Origin: Acanthosoma haemorrhoidale
Taxonomy: Eukaryota; Arthropoda; Insecta; Hemiptera; Acanthosomatidae
Reading direction: 5' to 3'
DNA: 64,000 bases
Assembly: GCA_930367205.1 (NCBI GenBank)
Contig: OV884009.1
Span: forward strand, 79,443,189-79,507,188
Positions within the stretch are counted from its first letter, which is position 1. Each line of letters begins with the position of its first letter. Shown here piece by piece: positions 35,639 through 46,822 of this stretch. Both the position numbers and the translations under genes were made by a program. Below the pieces are notes generated by a model. It was not told the DNA's origin and ran no database searches. It was given only the letters and a program-made list of their open reading frames with translations.

Positions 35639-36500
35639 AGGGCGTACCCCAAAGAAACCGAACCAACGTTGTATGTGGCGGAGTTTTATTAGTATCGTGT
35701 TTCGGCGGTTGGACCGTATATAACAACTTTGCACCAGTCAGTATCCCAAGTGGCGTCCTAGAAGAAGGTTACGTTCTGCTTGTGTTAATTTATTTGTGGC
35801 CGTTGTACGTTGTTTTAGTGAACAGCGCGCGGCCGCGGGGTTTTGTTTCCTGCTCGGGAAAAAACAGGCACAGAAACTCTTGAAATGTTAAAAGTAGCGT
35901 ACAAGGATGATGCTGTGGGGGAAACTCAAGTGCTTGAGTGGTTTTTCCGTTTTAAAAATGGGGAAATGTTATTGATCGACCTCGCTCTGGACGTCCTTTG
36001 ACAGCCTGAACCAACGAGGATGTCGAACATATTCGCGAAATCGTCCTCGAAGATCGACGATGGACCATTGAAGAAGTTGTAGAGCAATCTGACGTGACTT
36101 GGAGTTCAGTACAGCGAATTTTAAGTGAAGATTTGGGGGTGAGAAGGCTATGACTACGCTTCCCCTCACAATGTGCGCCGATTTTTGACCAAAAATGGTA
36201 TGACCAGGATCCCTCCTCCTCATTCACCCGATCTAGCACACTGACTTTTTTATTCTCCCGAATGAAAAGGGACTTGAAAAAAAGGGGACGTAGAAGAAGT
36301 AAAGACAAAAACGACGGAGGTGATGTCTGGCCTCACAAAAGAGGAATTTAAAAGTGGTTTCGAACAATGGAATAAAAGATTGGACAAGTGTATTGGCACC
36401 AATAGAAAGTAATTTGAAGGAGATTACATGTTTTTTTTTTTAAAACAAATTAAATAAATCACTTGGTACAAAATACTTCGGTTTCTTTTGGGTAGGCCCT
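35639..36500 (+). mobile_element. Mariner (SETMAR/GVQW3-type transposase) remnant
   Basis: Inverted ends: AGGGCGTACCCCAAAGAAAC CGAA at the left and, read inward from the right, AGGGCCTACCCAAAAGAAAC CGAA (22 of 24 positions equal). The span is about 860 bases against 1.2-1.3 kb for a full mariner, consistent with the missing middle of the transposase. No TA duplication is evident at the present ends, so a few terminal bases may be lost. Confidence 0.8.
35830..36415 (+). pseudogene. Mariner transposase pseudogene, middle deleted
   Basis: In order, with frameshifts: FCFLLGK (start of the DNA-binding domain), ETLEMLKVAYKDDAVGETQV LEWFFRFKNG, then a 1-base shift to RPRSGRPLT-like, VEHIREIVLEDRRWTIEEVV and SVQRILSEDLGVRR (second helix-turn-helix). 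It then jumps to LTKNGMTRIP and PPHSPDLAH with a frameshift before DFF (third catalytic Asp region), followed by EEVKTKTTEVMSGLTKEEFK and FEQWNKRLDKCIGTN, then a stop where Tyr is expected, and FEGD. The segment with the first two catalytic aspartates is absent. It is the mariner family whose domesticated member is SETMAR in primates. Dead copy. Confidence 0.8.
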
Positions 36501-36539
36501 GTCGATGTTTCTTCTTTAGGTGTGCAATTTTGACCGCTT

Positions 36540-36870
36540 TAAGCATCATTTTTGAATGCTTCAGTCAATAATGGTGTACCATTCTTATAAATTATGCACA
36601 GGGCCCGAATGGTTCTAAATGATGAAATTCAAAAAACCTTTACCTTGGAAGAGAAAAAATGTTCATTGGTAATTAATCCTCTTCCAGTGAGTACTTTGCT
36701 TCTGTACTTGAACACTATTTTAAAATGTTTATAGAAAATCAGTAAATAACAAGAACGGAGTTTCGAGTCCATGCTATTTACTTTCAAACTGTTAGTTGAA
36801 ATCCCATTACTATTTTATGCAGGAAAAATGTTTAATCTAATCTTAACACTAAGATATTTCTATTGAATAA
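36540..36870 (+). repeat. Dispersed repeat R2 (pair with 52480-52770)
   Basis: Shared ordered blocks with 52480-52770: a GTCAATAATGGTGTA block, GGAGTTTCGAGTCCATGCTATTTACTTT, GTTGAAATCCCAT and a GGAAAAATGTTTAATCTAATCTTAA block. The GTTTCGAGTCC word resembles a Pol III B box but departs from consensus. It lies 40 bases after the mariner end. Family unknown. Confidence 0.55.
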
Positions 36871-37139
36871 ATTTTGATTGTACTCAATTAAAGAGTTTAA
36901 GTCGTTAGGTTTTATTATTAATCAATAGCGATGACGTTTGTCTTTTCTTTCTCATTGCATTTTAGAATACGATATTTCTATTGTGAAAATATTAGAAATA
37001 AATTTATTCAAATTTGAAATAGTTAAAATAGTCACAAAAAAAAATCACGAAATCGACTTGAATGGCATTAAAATATTAAGATTTATCGAAACAGGCCAGA
37101 CTTTTTTCCACTATTTTTTTTTTTATGTCACCTAAAATT

Positions 37140-37270
37140 GTATTTTAACCATATCATAATAGGTTTACTTCGAGGAGTTTTGGAAAATACCTTGGAAAAT
37201 TTTCAGACCTATTGGAACATTTTTATAACCACTATCGTATAACATAAAGACAATTGGTCAAAAGTGCTTA
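37140..37270 (+). repeat. Low-copy repeat (pair with 28500-28640)
   Basis: See 28500: the 40-base stretch from 37208 is the best-matching part. Too diverged to give boundaries. Confidence 0.4.
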
Positions 37271-38786
37271 AGTCATCATTTTTACGAAAGTAAAAATCTC
37301 TTAAAAATGTCTTCTTGACCTTAAAATTATCCTTTTTTCATTGATTCAAAATGCTCAACTCTCAGATCAGCCTATATCAAATAGTCAAGAAGGCATATAA
37401 ACCTTTAAAGGTTGAGCTGAAAAAAAAAAAAAAAAAATCAATTCAATATTTCTCCATAGATAAAAAAGTAATGAATTAAATTTGAAATTTTACGTCAAGC
37501 ATTGATCTTTACAATCGAATCTGTTTTATACAATCATATGCTAAAAACGATACGGTATTTTTATAAAGCTATCAATTACAATTTGATAACCTATTCATCA
37601 GATTTATAATAGACCGGCGATGTTTGCATACAATGGCGCTAAGGTGTCAAGACAAATTAAGGAAGTTGAGATCGGCTTGTGATAGTACCGTTTGTTTGTT
37701 CCAGGACACTTTCAAAAGAAAGTCAGGCAAACATTGCGGGATTGAAAACAAGTACAGTCCATTATCGATTTAGCATACGATACATCCGGATTACACAAAT
37801 CACTCATATGACAGACAAATATAAAAAAAATAAAACTTTACACTAATAATAATATTTATGGCCTAGTTTTGTCTGACATTGATCAATCATACAAAGTGCG
37901 TTGATATGACTAAGCAAGCGGTTTCATAAATTATGTATTTGAATTATTATTGATTATTGATTTTTTATTACTGTTATTATTTTAACTTTATTGCTAATCA
38001 AATCGGAACCTTACAGACAATATGTCATGTCATTACGTCAAACAGGTGTTGCATAAAACTTATAAATATGATATTAATGAAACATTGTATGATTATTTGT
38101 TAAATTAATCCTCAAAAGTTCAAACAATGCACTCAATTTTATTCTCTGAAATTATTTCGTGAAATAATTAATTATTTATTGTCACGTGAAATAGTTGAAT
38201 GCCCGATTTTAATAATACTTTTTAATTATAGACTAAGTACTATTAAGACTTTGAGTTCATTTATTTTATAGGCCACTCATTATAGAACATATTAATTTTT
38301 TAGTTAAAGGTATATTAATTATTTGCATTCAATAACTTTTATACTAATATGATTTCAAAAACGATAGTAGTAAACTCTTGTACTAAAGTCCTAACTTATA
38401 TCAGAACGTCGAAACTTTTAATTACATATTATATCAAAATAAAAAATTTTTAATTACCAATTAATTGATGAAATTGGTTTTTTGGACTCTTGGAGTTTTT
38501 TTCATGTCGTTGGGGGAGTCAGCGAATAGAACCTTCTGGCAAAATGTCAAAGCAGCGTTTTTATTTAGGTTTGAAATAAAAGGAGAAAAGTGCTTCCATT
38601 CTGTACAAAATAGTGTCTTATTTCGGCCGAGAATCGCAAGCCTAGATTTTTTTATTCAAGTAGGACAGCAATTTCCTTATTTAAAAGTCTATACATAGAT
38701 TACGGCGTACGCCCTCCCCCCATTTCAAATTCTTTCCCTCTTAATATCCATGCATACTAATGAAAGAAAATGATTAATACGTACTC
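37271..38786. other. No gene seen
   Basis: AT-rich. A 77-codon frame at 38465-38698 has no recognised domain. Confidence 0.45.
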
Positions 38787-38860
38787 ATGAATAGATCACG
38801 ATTGAGTCAGCACTCCGATGATTTGCATGTTGACATAATTCTTTCCACCTGTCTTGGCAG

Positions 38861-39148
38861 GCGCCAGATTAACATGGACGGAGGACACTCGTCACTGATT
38901 GACAGGAAACAAAAAAGTGCCGTGAATTCCATCGTCGAAGCTCACCGGAAGCCATCACGATTTCCAGAATGTGGGCCGTACACTGCCTCCGGAATCACGC
39001 TGTGGAAATATATTGCTACGTGCGCGATTTCTAGGTTAATGGTGTTTCTTTTTTACCAATACATCCAAGCGAGAAAAACAGCTCACGAACTCCTATCAGG
39101 CGAACCGCCGTTTTCTTACAAACCTATTCAACCCATCTGTATGTTAAG
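38861..39148 (+). CDS. Candidate internal exon of an unknown host gene
   Basis: A 288-base open segment lies between a strong acceptor (pyrimidine-rich TTCTTTCCACCTGTCTTGGCAG ending at 38860) and a donor (TTAAG|GTAAAG after 39148). Length is a multiple of three; it starts with one base and ends with two bases of split codons, so it is a symmetric exon. The frame stays open across it and stops at the TAA inside the donor. Third codon positions are about half G/C in a region of roughly two-thirds AT, unlike chance frames here. The peptide includes GGHSSLIDRKQKSAVNSIV and a hydrophobic ISRLMVFLFYQYI stretch that might be membrane-associated. No family recognised and no second exon found. An alternative is a single-exon chance frame from ATG 38787. 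Confidence 0.35.
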
Positions 39149-39152
39149 GTAA

Positions 39153-40902
39153 AGATATTTCACCGCTGTTAGTAATATATCGTTCAGAAATTAGTTGAAA
39201 TGATTTGAGCCGAAGTAACATTCCGTAAAAAGTAATTGGATATGTTATATAACGTCATGCCTGACCACTTAAGAATTTAAATCATCCCAATGATTAATAC
39301 GTATAGACCATTTTGTTGTACGGTAGATATCATGCAAGCAAGTTTGGGGTTTAGGTGTACTGTAAGCTCAGAAAAATTATAACAGTGAACCAAAACATCT
39401 TGAGAACAATACGAGTCACAATGCTCTTATGTATTTGTCACGCCCATAGGATGTACCAGGAGAGATAACCCAAGGCAGGTTACGGAGCATTCTGTCTGTT
39501 TTACGATATAAAATGATCTGAAATTTTACAGGTATATTCCACACTTAGAAAACTGTCGATTAGTTGGTTGCAATACAGTAACGGGTGGTACAAAGAAATT
39601 TAAAAAAAAAGTGGAACCCGCTTCACTCAACTACAAAAAAACCTTTTGGATTCCTCAAAACACAGCTCAGAAGATATTTCAAATTTGGATTATTCCCGCA
39701 TGGTTAAGCGTAAAGTTTCAGGAATCAATAATAGAGCTAAAAAATTGAACGGGCTCTGAAACGGTTTTAATGCGATTTTTTAATGTCAATATTTTAGCAA
39801 CTAAGTAATTATATTGTTTTAGATTTTAAGCTTCCAGGTCAAAAATACCGAGTAGTTTCTTGACAATAATTTAATAAGATTATAAGAAACTAACAATTTG
39901 AAAGCAAAAATTATGTATATAAAAAAATAATATATGACCTAAGTGGGGTAATGGCGAAGCAAATGTTCCTGGAATCAACTGATACCGCATTGTCACTAGA
40001 AGCCATTCCTTTTTTATCATAGAGCAGTTATCACAGCCACTGCACCATGTGTGATGATAAACAGGGAACAAGCTACCTAAACGAAATTCATCAGTGTTAC
40101 ATGCTTATGACAGGTATAATAAAATAAAATAATTATAAGGGTTATCTACGACAGAGCATACTGCAGGTGCTACAGTACAACAAATGACCTGCCTTAAGTG
40201 GGGAAGGGCCATGAAATATTTATTATCTCTACCTGGTGCCCTAAAGGTGGTTAGGGGATGCACCTGCCAGCTTCTGAAGCAGCCACCCTGACCGCAAGAA
40301 AAAAACTTAAGGGGCTGAGATCCTTCCTTGTAGCGCCCCTGACATTTACTCGAGGAAGACAAAACTAATCTATGGGTCATAGTTTTGATTTTGTAACGTT
40401 TCGAACCTATTTATTTATGCTCTGCAACTCTATTCCCATGGACATTCGCTGTTCGTCAACTCCTCCAATCTTTAAATCTAGTTAACAGTTCCTTATATCC
40501 CTTCAATAAACAGTTCATAATTCACCATTATCATTATTTTTGATTAATTGTACCCATTCTCTATTTTAATGCATTCTCTCTTCCACCTTGTAATAATTCC
40601 TGTTCTTGATTATTTTCTTAGTTGCTTTTATTGTTACCGAATGCCATACATTAACTATTCATTTACGTTTTTGTTTCAATCTTATGCAGTTGGTTCATTG
40701 TAAACATCAGTAAAAGACCTTTGTCAATTAGAAGCTAATCACAAGTTTAAGGTTTTGTGAGCTAGACATACCTATTTGGTCATTTTTGTTATCCTAATAT
40801 ATATCCTAATATTCCAGAATAAATTGTTTTTTTATTTTATTATTTATCTTACCAACTTGTGGCATTTATTTTTAAAATTGTACTAACTACAACACGTAAC
40901 CG
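39153..40902. other. No recognised gene
   Basis: AT-rich. 40140-40380 is GC-richer with a 91-codon minus-strand frame, no domain. No repeat match noticed. Confidence 0.4.
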
Positions 40903-40985
40903 AATATCCTGAGCGTCTGTGGCTCTATTACCCCCTTTCTAGCCTTAACCGTATAGCAAAACGGTCGGAGTGTGAGGTGTTCATA
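40903..40985 (+). mobile_element. Possible JA 3' UTR scrap
   Basis: ATCCTGAGCGTCTGTGGCTCT is an almost exact JA word of about 20 bases; further right, GGTCGGAGTGTGAGGTGTTC loosely follows the GACGGAGGAGTGTGGGGGAC block. Short and diverged. Confidence 0.45.
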
Positions 40986-41727
40986 CCGAGTATAATCCGT
41001 TCATACGTGACTGACAGATGTCTGGATTTTCGTGCCAATCCGTCGTATGTGTTAGATATTTTAAACTAAGTTGTTATTAAGCATGCTATATTGATTCTGT
41101 TTCAACATTTAACAGAAATGAGTCGGCATTATTTGTCGTTTTTTACCATTTAACGCATAGTTGCTACTTAAATATAGTAGCCACTTCATGGTATGAATGT
41201 TCTGGGTTCAAATCTTTAGACTTAAATTGAATCATTTAGAATAATTAATTCGAAGTGAACATTTCGTAATTATTAATTAAACCTGAAAATTGTTAACAGT
41301 CTAAAAGTCATATATAGTAGAAATTATGAAAAATGTTAGTGGGACAAGATAGTGTCAATTGCTGAGTTATAATTTATTTTGGTTGCATTGAAATGGTAAC
41401 AATAGGGTTTTTATTTATAATTAAGATGTCAAAGGTCAACCATAACAAAGGATCCTGATAGCAGAATTCAATTAAATCAATCCATTCATGTATTATTATT
41501 ATTTTCAATAAAAAATCCCATTTAAATTTTATTATTCTTTCTAAATAAGGACAACTCTGACAGCCGGGGTAAAGATACCACTTGCCTTTGTTATAATATA
41601 CTTATTATTATAAATTTTTACTCTTAAACTATAAATAAATAATATGGACGAATAAATTAGTGGAAGAGTTTGTATTGGTGATTATTGGTGGAAGAGAAAC
41701 ATTATATTTTCATCAAATTGACTGATG
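40986..41727. other. No gene; isolated B-box-like word
   Basis: GGTTCAAATC at 41210-41219 fits the Pol III B-box consensus, but no A box at the right distance and no tRNA fold was found. Confidence 0.35.
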
Positions 41728-41764
41728 CCCAACGTTTCCGAAATATTACGTATGTCCTCATCAG
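41728..41764 (-). repeat. Hammerhead-like motif, locus 6 of 8
   Basis: Minus strand reads TTCTGATGAGGACATACG, spacer ATATTTC, then GGAAACGTTGGGC. It is the only locus with an exact CTGATGA core; GAAAC follows after 19 bases. Stem II pairing is weak and the base before GAAAC is G not C, so activity is doubtful. Confidence 0.4.
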
Positions 41765-42219
41765 AAAATAAATGGTAAACTCGTCCAATGTTGTCCTACT
41801 TTTACAGCTTACAATAAACTCCCAGTTTACAATTCACAAAGGTTTTCCCAGTTTTAAAGAGATATTTTGCTGTTGAAATTTATACCTATCTTGTATTGTT
41901 AGTTTTATCTAAAATTGCTAGTTGGTCAGTGGTTGGCCTCGCTATTTTCAAAAAAAAAATAATGAAAATTTTCCTCTCGAAAGTATGAATAAATACAAAA
42001 AACGATACAAAATCGTGACTTATCGGACTCAGTATGAGTTTAATAAATAATTATGAAAAAAAAATTAGTATTATTATAAAAACTTATTATGGAACGCATT
42101 AAAAACGTGGTTTTTAAAAATTTATGAAATGAACTATCTTATAAATTATTTTGCGTAACAGCCTTTGATGTGTCCTTAACAGTAGCGGAGAATCAGAATT
42201 TTGAATCTTACGATCACAT
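41765..42219. other. No gene seen
   Basis: AT-rich, unassigned. Confidence 0.45.
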
Positions 42220-42832
42220 TTCCTCAAAATTCTTAAAATTTCATCAGATCACTTTCATGTATCATCCATCCCTAAAATCCTCCACCGAGATTCGAGGAGA
42301 AGTGCACCCTTGATATTTTGTGAATATTTAGTCACCGGGGTTCTGACTCTGGTCAGTTGTCTCCCATCATGTCCTTGAGCGTCGGTGACTCTCACACTCT
42401 TCTTTTTAGCATCAACTGCTACGTAGGTGATACCGCTGCATGAATAGCGTGGAGGATCTCCTAAATCCTTGCCCCTTTCACGATAGACCGAGGGAGGTTA
42501 CAATACTAGGGAGCATTTGGGGATCCCTAGGCCATGTGAACATTCCTAAATTGTCTGAATGTATATTCTAAATACGTTATGAATAAAAGGAGCGCTGACC
42601 AGTGCAGCACATCCAATTGCTATGAATTACGCGCACCACAGGTGACGAAATACCCCATGGTTCCGTCAATAGTGAGCGAGACCCATGAGGGGATGTCTGG
42701 GACATGGATCCCGGGTAGAGGAGGGATGGAAAAGGGGAATGAATGAAAGTGTAAATGAAAATTTATAAATATGATATGAATGAGATTATTTATCACAACT
42801 ACCCAGTGCCTAATTAGGGCAGTAGGTTTTTT
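42220..42832 (+). mobile_element. Diverged JA-related copy with internal duplication or insertion
   Basis: Follows JA order loosely: ATCCCTAAAATCCTCC, CATCATGTCCTTGAGCGTC, GGTGACTCTCACACTCTTC, AGCGTGGAGGATCTCC, GACCGAGGGAGGTTACAA, GAATGAATGAAAGTGTAAAT, ATATGATATGAATGAGATTA, TTTATCACAACTACC. An extra stretch of about 190 bases (roughly 42550-42740) interrupts the 3' UTR. Probably an older subfamily. Confidence 0.6.
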
Positions 42833-43346
42833 GTTTTTAAAATCGAGAGTCAACTGATAAGCGACATGAAGCCTTTATTCATTTCTCGGACGACATCGAA
42901 TCCGCGCTAAAATTAGCATGTTTGGCGACTGATAAAGCCGGCTGATCGGGACCAGCCATTGGACCAGGTCCAAGCCGACCACTATAAACACTCTTATTTA
43001 TTGGTACTATTTCGGGTGGGTTCGTTCGCCGACAGGCTGTTCGTAAACTGGCCGAACCACCCACTAACCCACCACCCAAGATTCGGGTTCATTTCGCCCG
43101 ACCCCTTCATCCCGTTTATCATCCGGTTCCGAGAAACCGTCCTCATAATACTCCGGGATATATTTTTGGTTTTTTCACACTCCGTGACTTTTTTTCTTTC
43201 ACAGCCGTGCAGACATCTTAATTTTCGAAACTCTACAGTCAACGATAAATACGTCTGTTCGACTGGGCACATCAATGCAGCAAACATTATTTTCTCCTCA
43301 TTCTTCTTCGGCCTTCTAACAAGGTGATTGATTTTAATATCATTGA
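42833..43346. other. GC-moderate segment with open frames on both strands
   Basis: Frames at 42959-43327 (plus, 122 codons) and 42994-43374 (minus, 126 codons, begins ATG-like MGIKLFEFEIND) overlap almost completely. Neither resembles a known domain and no splice sites or repeat support decides between them. Mutual overlap suggests low stop density rather than two genes. Confidence 0.3.
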
Positions 43347-43500
43347 TTTCAAATTCAAATAACTTTATTCCCAAAATTCATAATATAAAATAATCTGCTT
43401 ATATGCAATCAATCTAGTCTTAAAACAAAATACTAACATAATCGCTGTTTAAGTCTTGATTGAATTATGTTATAAATGTGCGCACTCTTCAAACCATCTA
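43347..43500 (-). mobile_element. Non-LTR retrotransposon 3' end (unassigned family)
   Basis: The minus strand ends TTTGGGAATAAAGTTATTTG AATTTGAA. A GGGAATAAAGTTATTTGA end with a short TTTGA-type tail repeat is a familiar 3' end of insect LINEs. No coding part is recognisable upstream. A weaker relative of the same end may be at 55078-55092. Confidence 0.45.
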
Positions 43501-44780
43501 ATAAACAAAATAGGAGTCCACAAAAATATTTATTAAGACGATATGTTCACAAAAGGACAAACGTATATTCTTGTAAATATATCTTGCCTTATGTAAATAT
43601 ATATTACAAGCTAACTTCGCCTATAGATTGTACTACCAGGGAAAATTAAGCCTATCAAAAATATCACGTGTATTATCGTTTTGATAAGTTTTTTTTATTT
43701 TTTCATAAAATTTAAAGTATTTAATTATACGTCTATTGCAAAAGGCAATAAGAATAAAATGAATGTTCAATATGTTATCATTGTAAATAAGTGTAAAATG
43801 AACATAACTGCGCTAAGCAGGCACCCCTTCTGAATTTTCACTGAAGTGGAACCAACTCTAAGACATTCAAGTTAGGTAAACTAGAAGCTTGTGGCAACGG
43901 ATAAAATAGCTCGCTTTATTAATGGGGTTGTGACTTAGGGAAGGGAACAAAAGCACAAATTGAAAAATAAATCCTTCACGGTGGCGTGGTAGGAAAATAA
44001 TTTTCTGAACAAGGCTTACGGTCTCTCTTTAAATATTTTCATTGAATCGTTTTAAAATGATCAAGGATTCGCCTAATGAGGCACCATTTTGAAATAAATT
44101 AAATAAACCTTATCAACAATCTATTTATTCATAAACTAAGAACGTTGAGAATAAATACAAAGCTTCCCACGATTTTAGATCAGGTTATTAAAATGTCTTG
44201 AAATGGCGTGATTTTTATAGCTGGCTTCAAAAACTTTTTGAATATTTTTGAGAATCTTTATTACAAGCTTTAATGTCTCCTTTAATGGGGAACATAACTA
44301 GTTATAACTTTTGAATATCTGAACTGTAACTCACGTGCTTAAAAGTTAGAAAACTGGAGCTTTTTTTTCATGCTTAATATTCTTTATATACGCTATTGTA
44401 ATCAAATCAAAATAATTATACTAATATTATAAATAGTAATTTGATCAATAACACTATAAAAATTACTCATTTAAAAACGATATATTAAAGTATTTCTAAT
44501 ATCTTCATATAATGCCTTCACATTGGCTAGTTGCCGGAAAATTGAATTAAATGTCACGCAATGTAGCTTTTTTCCCCTTAAATTATAAGTTATAAACAAT
44601 TTTATAATTGAACAGCGGGTGGCTCCCTGTACTGATTTACTGAAAACTAACATAATCTTTTTTTTTCGGACTACAATATCCACGTAGCTGATATTTGCCT
44701 CTGTGTTTCTCGGGTTCATTGCGTGCAGTCTTCGCGAGAGTTAGGCCAAAGTTGGCCGTGTTGGGAATGTCGTCACTCGA
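43501..44780. other. No gene seen
   Basis: AT-rich, short chance frames only. Confidence 0.5.
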
Positions 44781-44826
44781 GTTAGGGTAGCTCAGTTGGT
44801 GGTAGAGCCCCGACTAGATATTGGGG
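44781..44826 (+). ncRNA. tRNA 5' half / SINE head-like sequence
   Basis: GTTAGGG TA GCTCAGTTGGTGGTAGAGC has a 7-base acceptor strand, the usual two-base link and a perfect D arm (GCTC/GAGC) with GG in the loop; TAGCTCAGTTGG is an ideal Pol III A box. A GC hairpin (CCC...GGG) follows where the anticodon arm should be. There is no T arm, B box or 3' acceptor strand downstream, so this is not a functional tRNA gene. Most likely a truncated tRNA pseudogene or the head of a SINE. Confidence 0.45.
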
Positions 44827-45110
44827 TAATTATTTAGTAATTAAGCTGTATAATAACTAAGTAATTATTTCTTAGGTTGTTAATTATTCATAATGTGAAA
44901 TATAGTTTATATATATTTTTTCGGCCTTTACAACAAACTGCCTGACTGTGTAGACACGGAAGATATTTTCATTCCTTAGCATAGATGTATAATAAATGGG
45001 AACTAGTACGTCATTTGACTCAATGTAAGATAGTTAAGCCTATTATCTTGTTTTGACTATTTTTTTTTTCAAACCATCTGTATAGGCAGAGATCAGACGC
45101 CACGGTAGGC
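44827..45110. other. No gene seen
   Basis: AT-rich sequence following the tRNA-like half. Confidence 0.4.
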
Positions 45111-45500
45111 TGGTAAGTTTCGCCCGATCACGCTTATTATGCAGTAGCTAATTTGGCTTGAGCGAGTTCCTGACGCCTTGGGATCCGGTCATTCACGGCA
45201 GGTTTCACCCGAAGCCAGCCGATCCCACAGATAAAACATAATTTCAATCGGATAAATACAATCGAGGAAAGTCCTCACACAGGTCTCGTCCAGAGATCTT
45301 GGCTTCCACTTTCTCCAGCGGGTCGCGGGCGCTCGCCTCGCGCTGGAGAAACCACGTAAGCCCTCTGCAGGGACACGCTCGACAGACAAATAGAAATCAA
45401 CGGGCGACGAATCTCGCAGTGCCCCGTGACTTGAGCGGTTCCTCTACCCCTGCTCACTTTACAGTACCTTGTCTCACCACTCCCCAGTACCCAAGTCCCT
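45111..45500. other. GC-rich island with overlapping open frames
   Basis: GC is well above background from 45111 to 45500. Frames at 45299-45547 (plus, 82 codons) and 45189-45457 (minus) overlap. The minus-strand stretch RTFLDCIYPIEIMFYLWDRL is protein-like but no family is recognised. May be an eroded retroelement or exon. Confidence 0.25.
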
Positions 45501-45504
45501 GGGT

Positions 45505-45548
45505 CAGGACAAACTCAAAGACTAACAAGGACATACTCAAAGACTAAC
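45505..45548. repeat. Short tandem duplication, two units
   Basis: AGGACAAACTCAAAGACTAAC is followed immediately by AAGGACATACTCAAAGACTAAC; two 21-22 base units with one or two differences. Confidence 0.7.
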
Positions 45549-46525
45549 ATTTTAACATTTTTCAGAGGTGAAGGTCAATATTTATTCATGTTATTTCTGG
45601 GATCTTAGGCATAGGACACTCATTTTAAGCGCATATTTTGCGACTGAAATGAATAATGTTAAGTGGTATGATTTACCGTGACTGGTCTTGATTAATATAT
45701 ATATACATATAAGTTAAGGTTCGGGCATCGTCAGTGTCCAGCCTAATCCCCAAGTCATCGGGATGTAAACACCCCGAATGTACATAGAGATGATTAAAAA
45801 CCTTTTTTCAATCAACTTATATAATAAATAAATTATAATAAATCATTAACTTATGATTAATAATACGCTGTTAAAACACGAAACTTACCAATTCTGATTT
45901 TATAGAATTTTCGGGAATGGTCAGCTTTTCAAAAATTGAATTTTAGTTAGTTCAATTTATACTCTATTAAAAAACACAAAAAAAACACTTTAACAATACA
46001 ATTCAAACAATTTCGATGAAGCTTACATTTAGGGCTGGAATCCATTTTTTAAAAAAAGGTTTAAAATTTATAAATTGTCCTCTATCGTAATGAAACATGT
46101 GTACTAAGCAAGCGTGACATGCGAGGAATTAGCCTTTTGTTGTTTGTTTTCATAGAATGAATTTGTTTATCACTAACTATATTTTATTAAATTGTTTACC
46201 AGCTTTTGTTAAAACTAATAAAAATTATTTAACATTATTAATAAATCACAACATATATACTTATACACAGATCATATGCATAATTCAATTACATTCACCT
46301 AACCTTATAGGATCCATGGGTTATTCATATTAACGCAACGACCGCTTTGTCATTGAAGAGGGACTATATATAAATGAATACTAAATACTAAAACAGTCAT
46401 ATGACAAATTCAATTATTAAATCGACGAAATAGATTATTATGCAGAAATGACAGCCTATGAGGTCATTTAATAAAATCTATATTATACTGTTGTCATATG
46501 ATCCCTTGAGACGGAATAGGGGGTA
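45549..46525. other. No gene seen
   Basis: AT-rich, unassigned. Confidence 0.5.
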
Positions 46526-46822
46526 CTGGGTTGGCCAAAAAGTCCGTTCGGTTTTTTAAGCGAAAATAAAACACAACAAAACACAAAGCGATTTATTCAA
46601 TCAATGATATAATTGCCGTTTTGTTCCATTATCTTCTGCCATCTTATGGGCAGATTCATAATTCCATGCTCAAAGAATTTCCTGTCTTTATTGGAAAAAA
46701 TCTTCAGAGTTGAAGGTCTGTCCATTCAATGAATTTTGAAGAGACCGAAACAGGTGGAAATCTAAAGTTGCAAGGTCGGGCGAATATGGAGGGTGTGGCA
46801 AAACTTCCCAGCCAAGCTCTTA
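46526..46822 (-). mobile_element. Mariner element, 3' end only
   Basis: Plus-strand end CTGGGTTGGCCAAAAAGTCC GTTCGG, preceded by TA at 46524-46525, is a mariner terminal repeat (TTGGCCAAAAAGT type). The minus strand carries the last part of the transposase and then this end. The other end is missing: similarity stops at about 46822 inside coding sequence. This is a different mariner lineage from that at 35639. Confidence 0.8.
46597..46822 (-). pseudogene. Mariner transposase C-terminal fragment
   Basis: Minus-strand reading: [40 protein letters not shown], then a frameshift with loss of a few codons at an AAAAAA run, then DRKFFEHGIMNLPIRWQKIM and EQNGNYIID before a TGA at 46597-46599. It matches the end of insect mariner transposases, where PYSPDLAPSD holds the third catalytic aspartate (kept here as TLD). 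The N-terminal two thirds are absent. Nonfunctional. Confidence 0.85.

Noticed and set aside
42959..43374. Overlapping 122- and 126-codon frames on opposite strands
   Set aside because: No domain, no splice or start context, and overlapping frames point to low stop density rather than genes.
44781..44826. Complete tRNA gene
   Set aside because: No T arm, B box or 3' acceptor strand; AT-rich DNA follows the anticodon-like hairpin.
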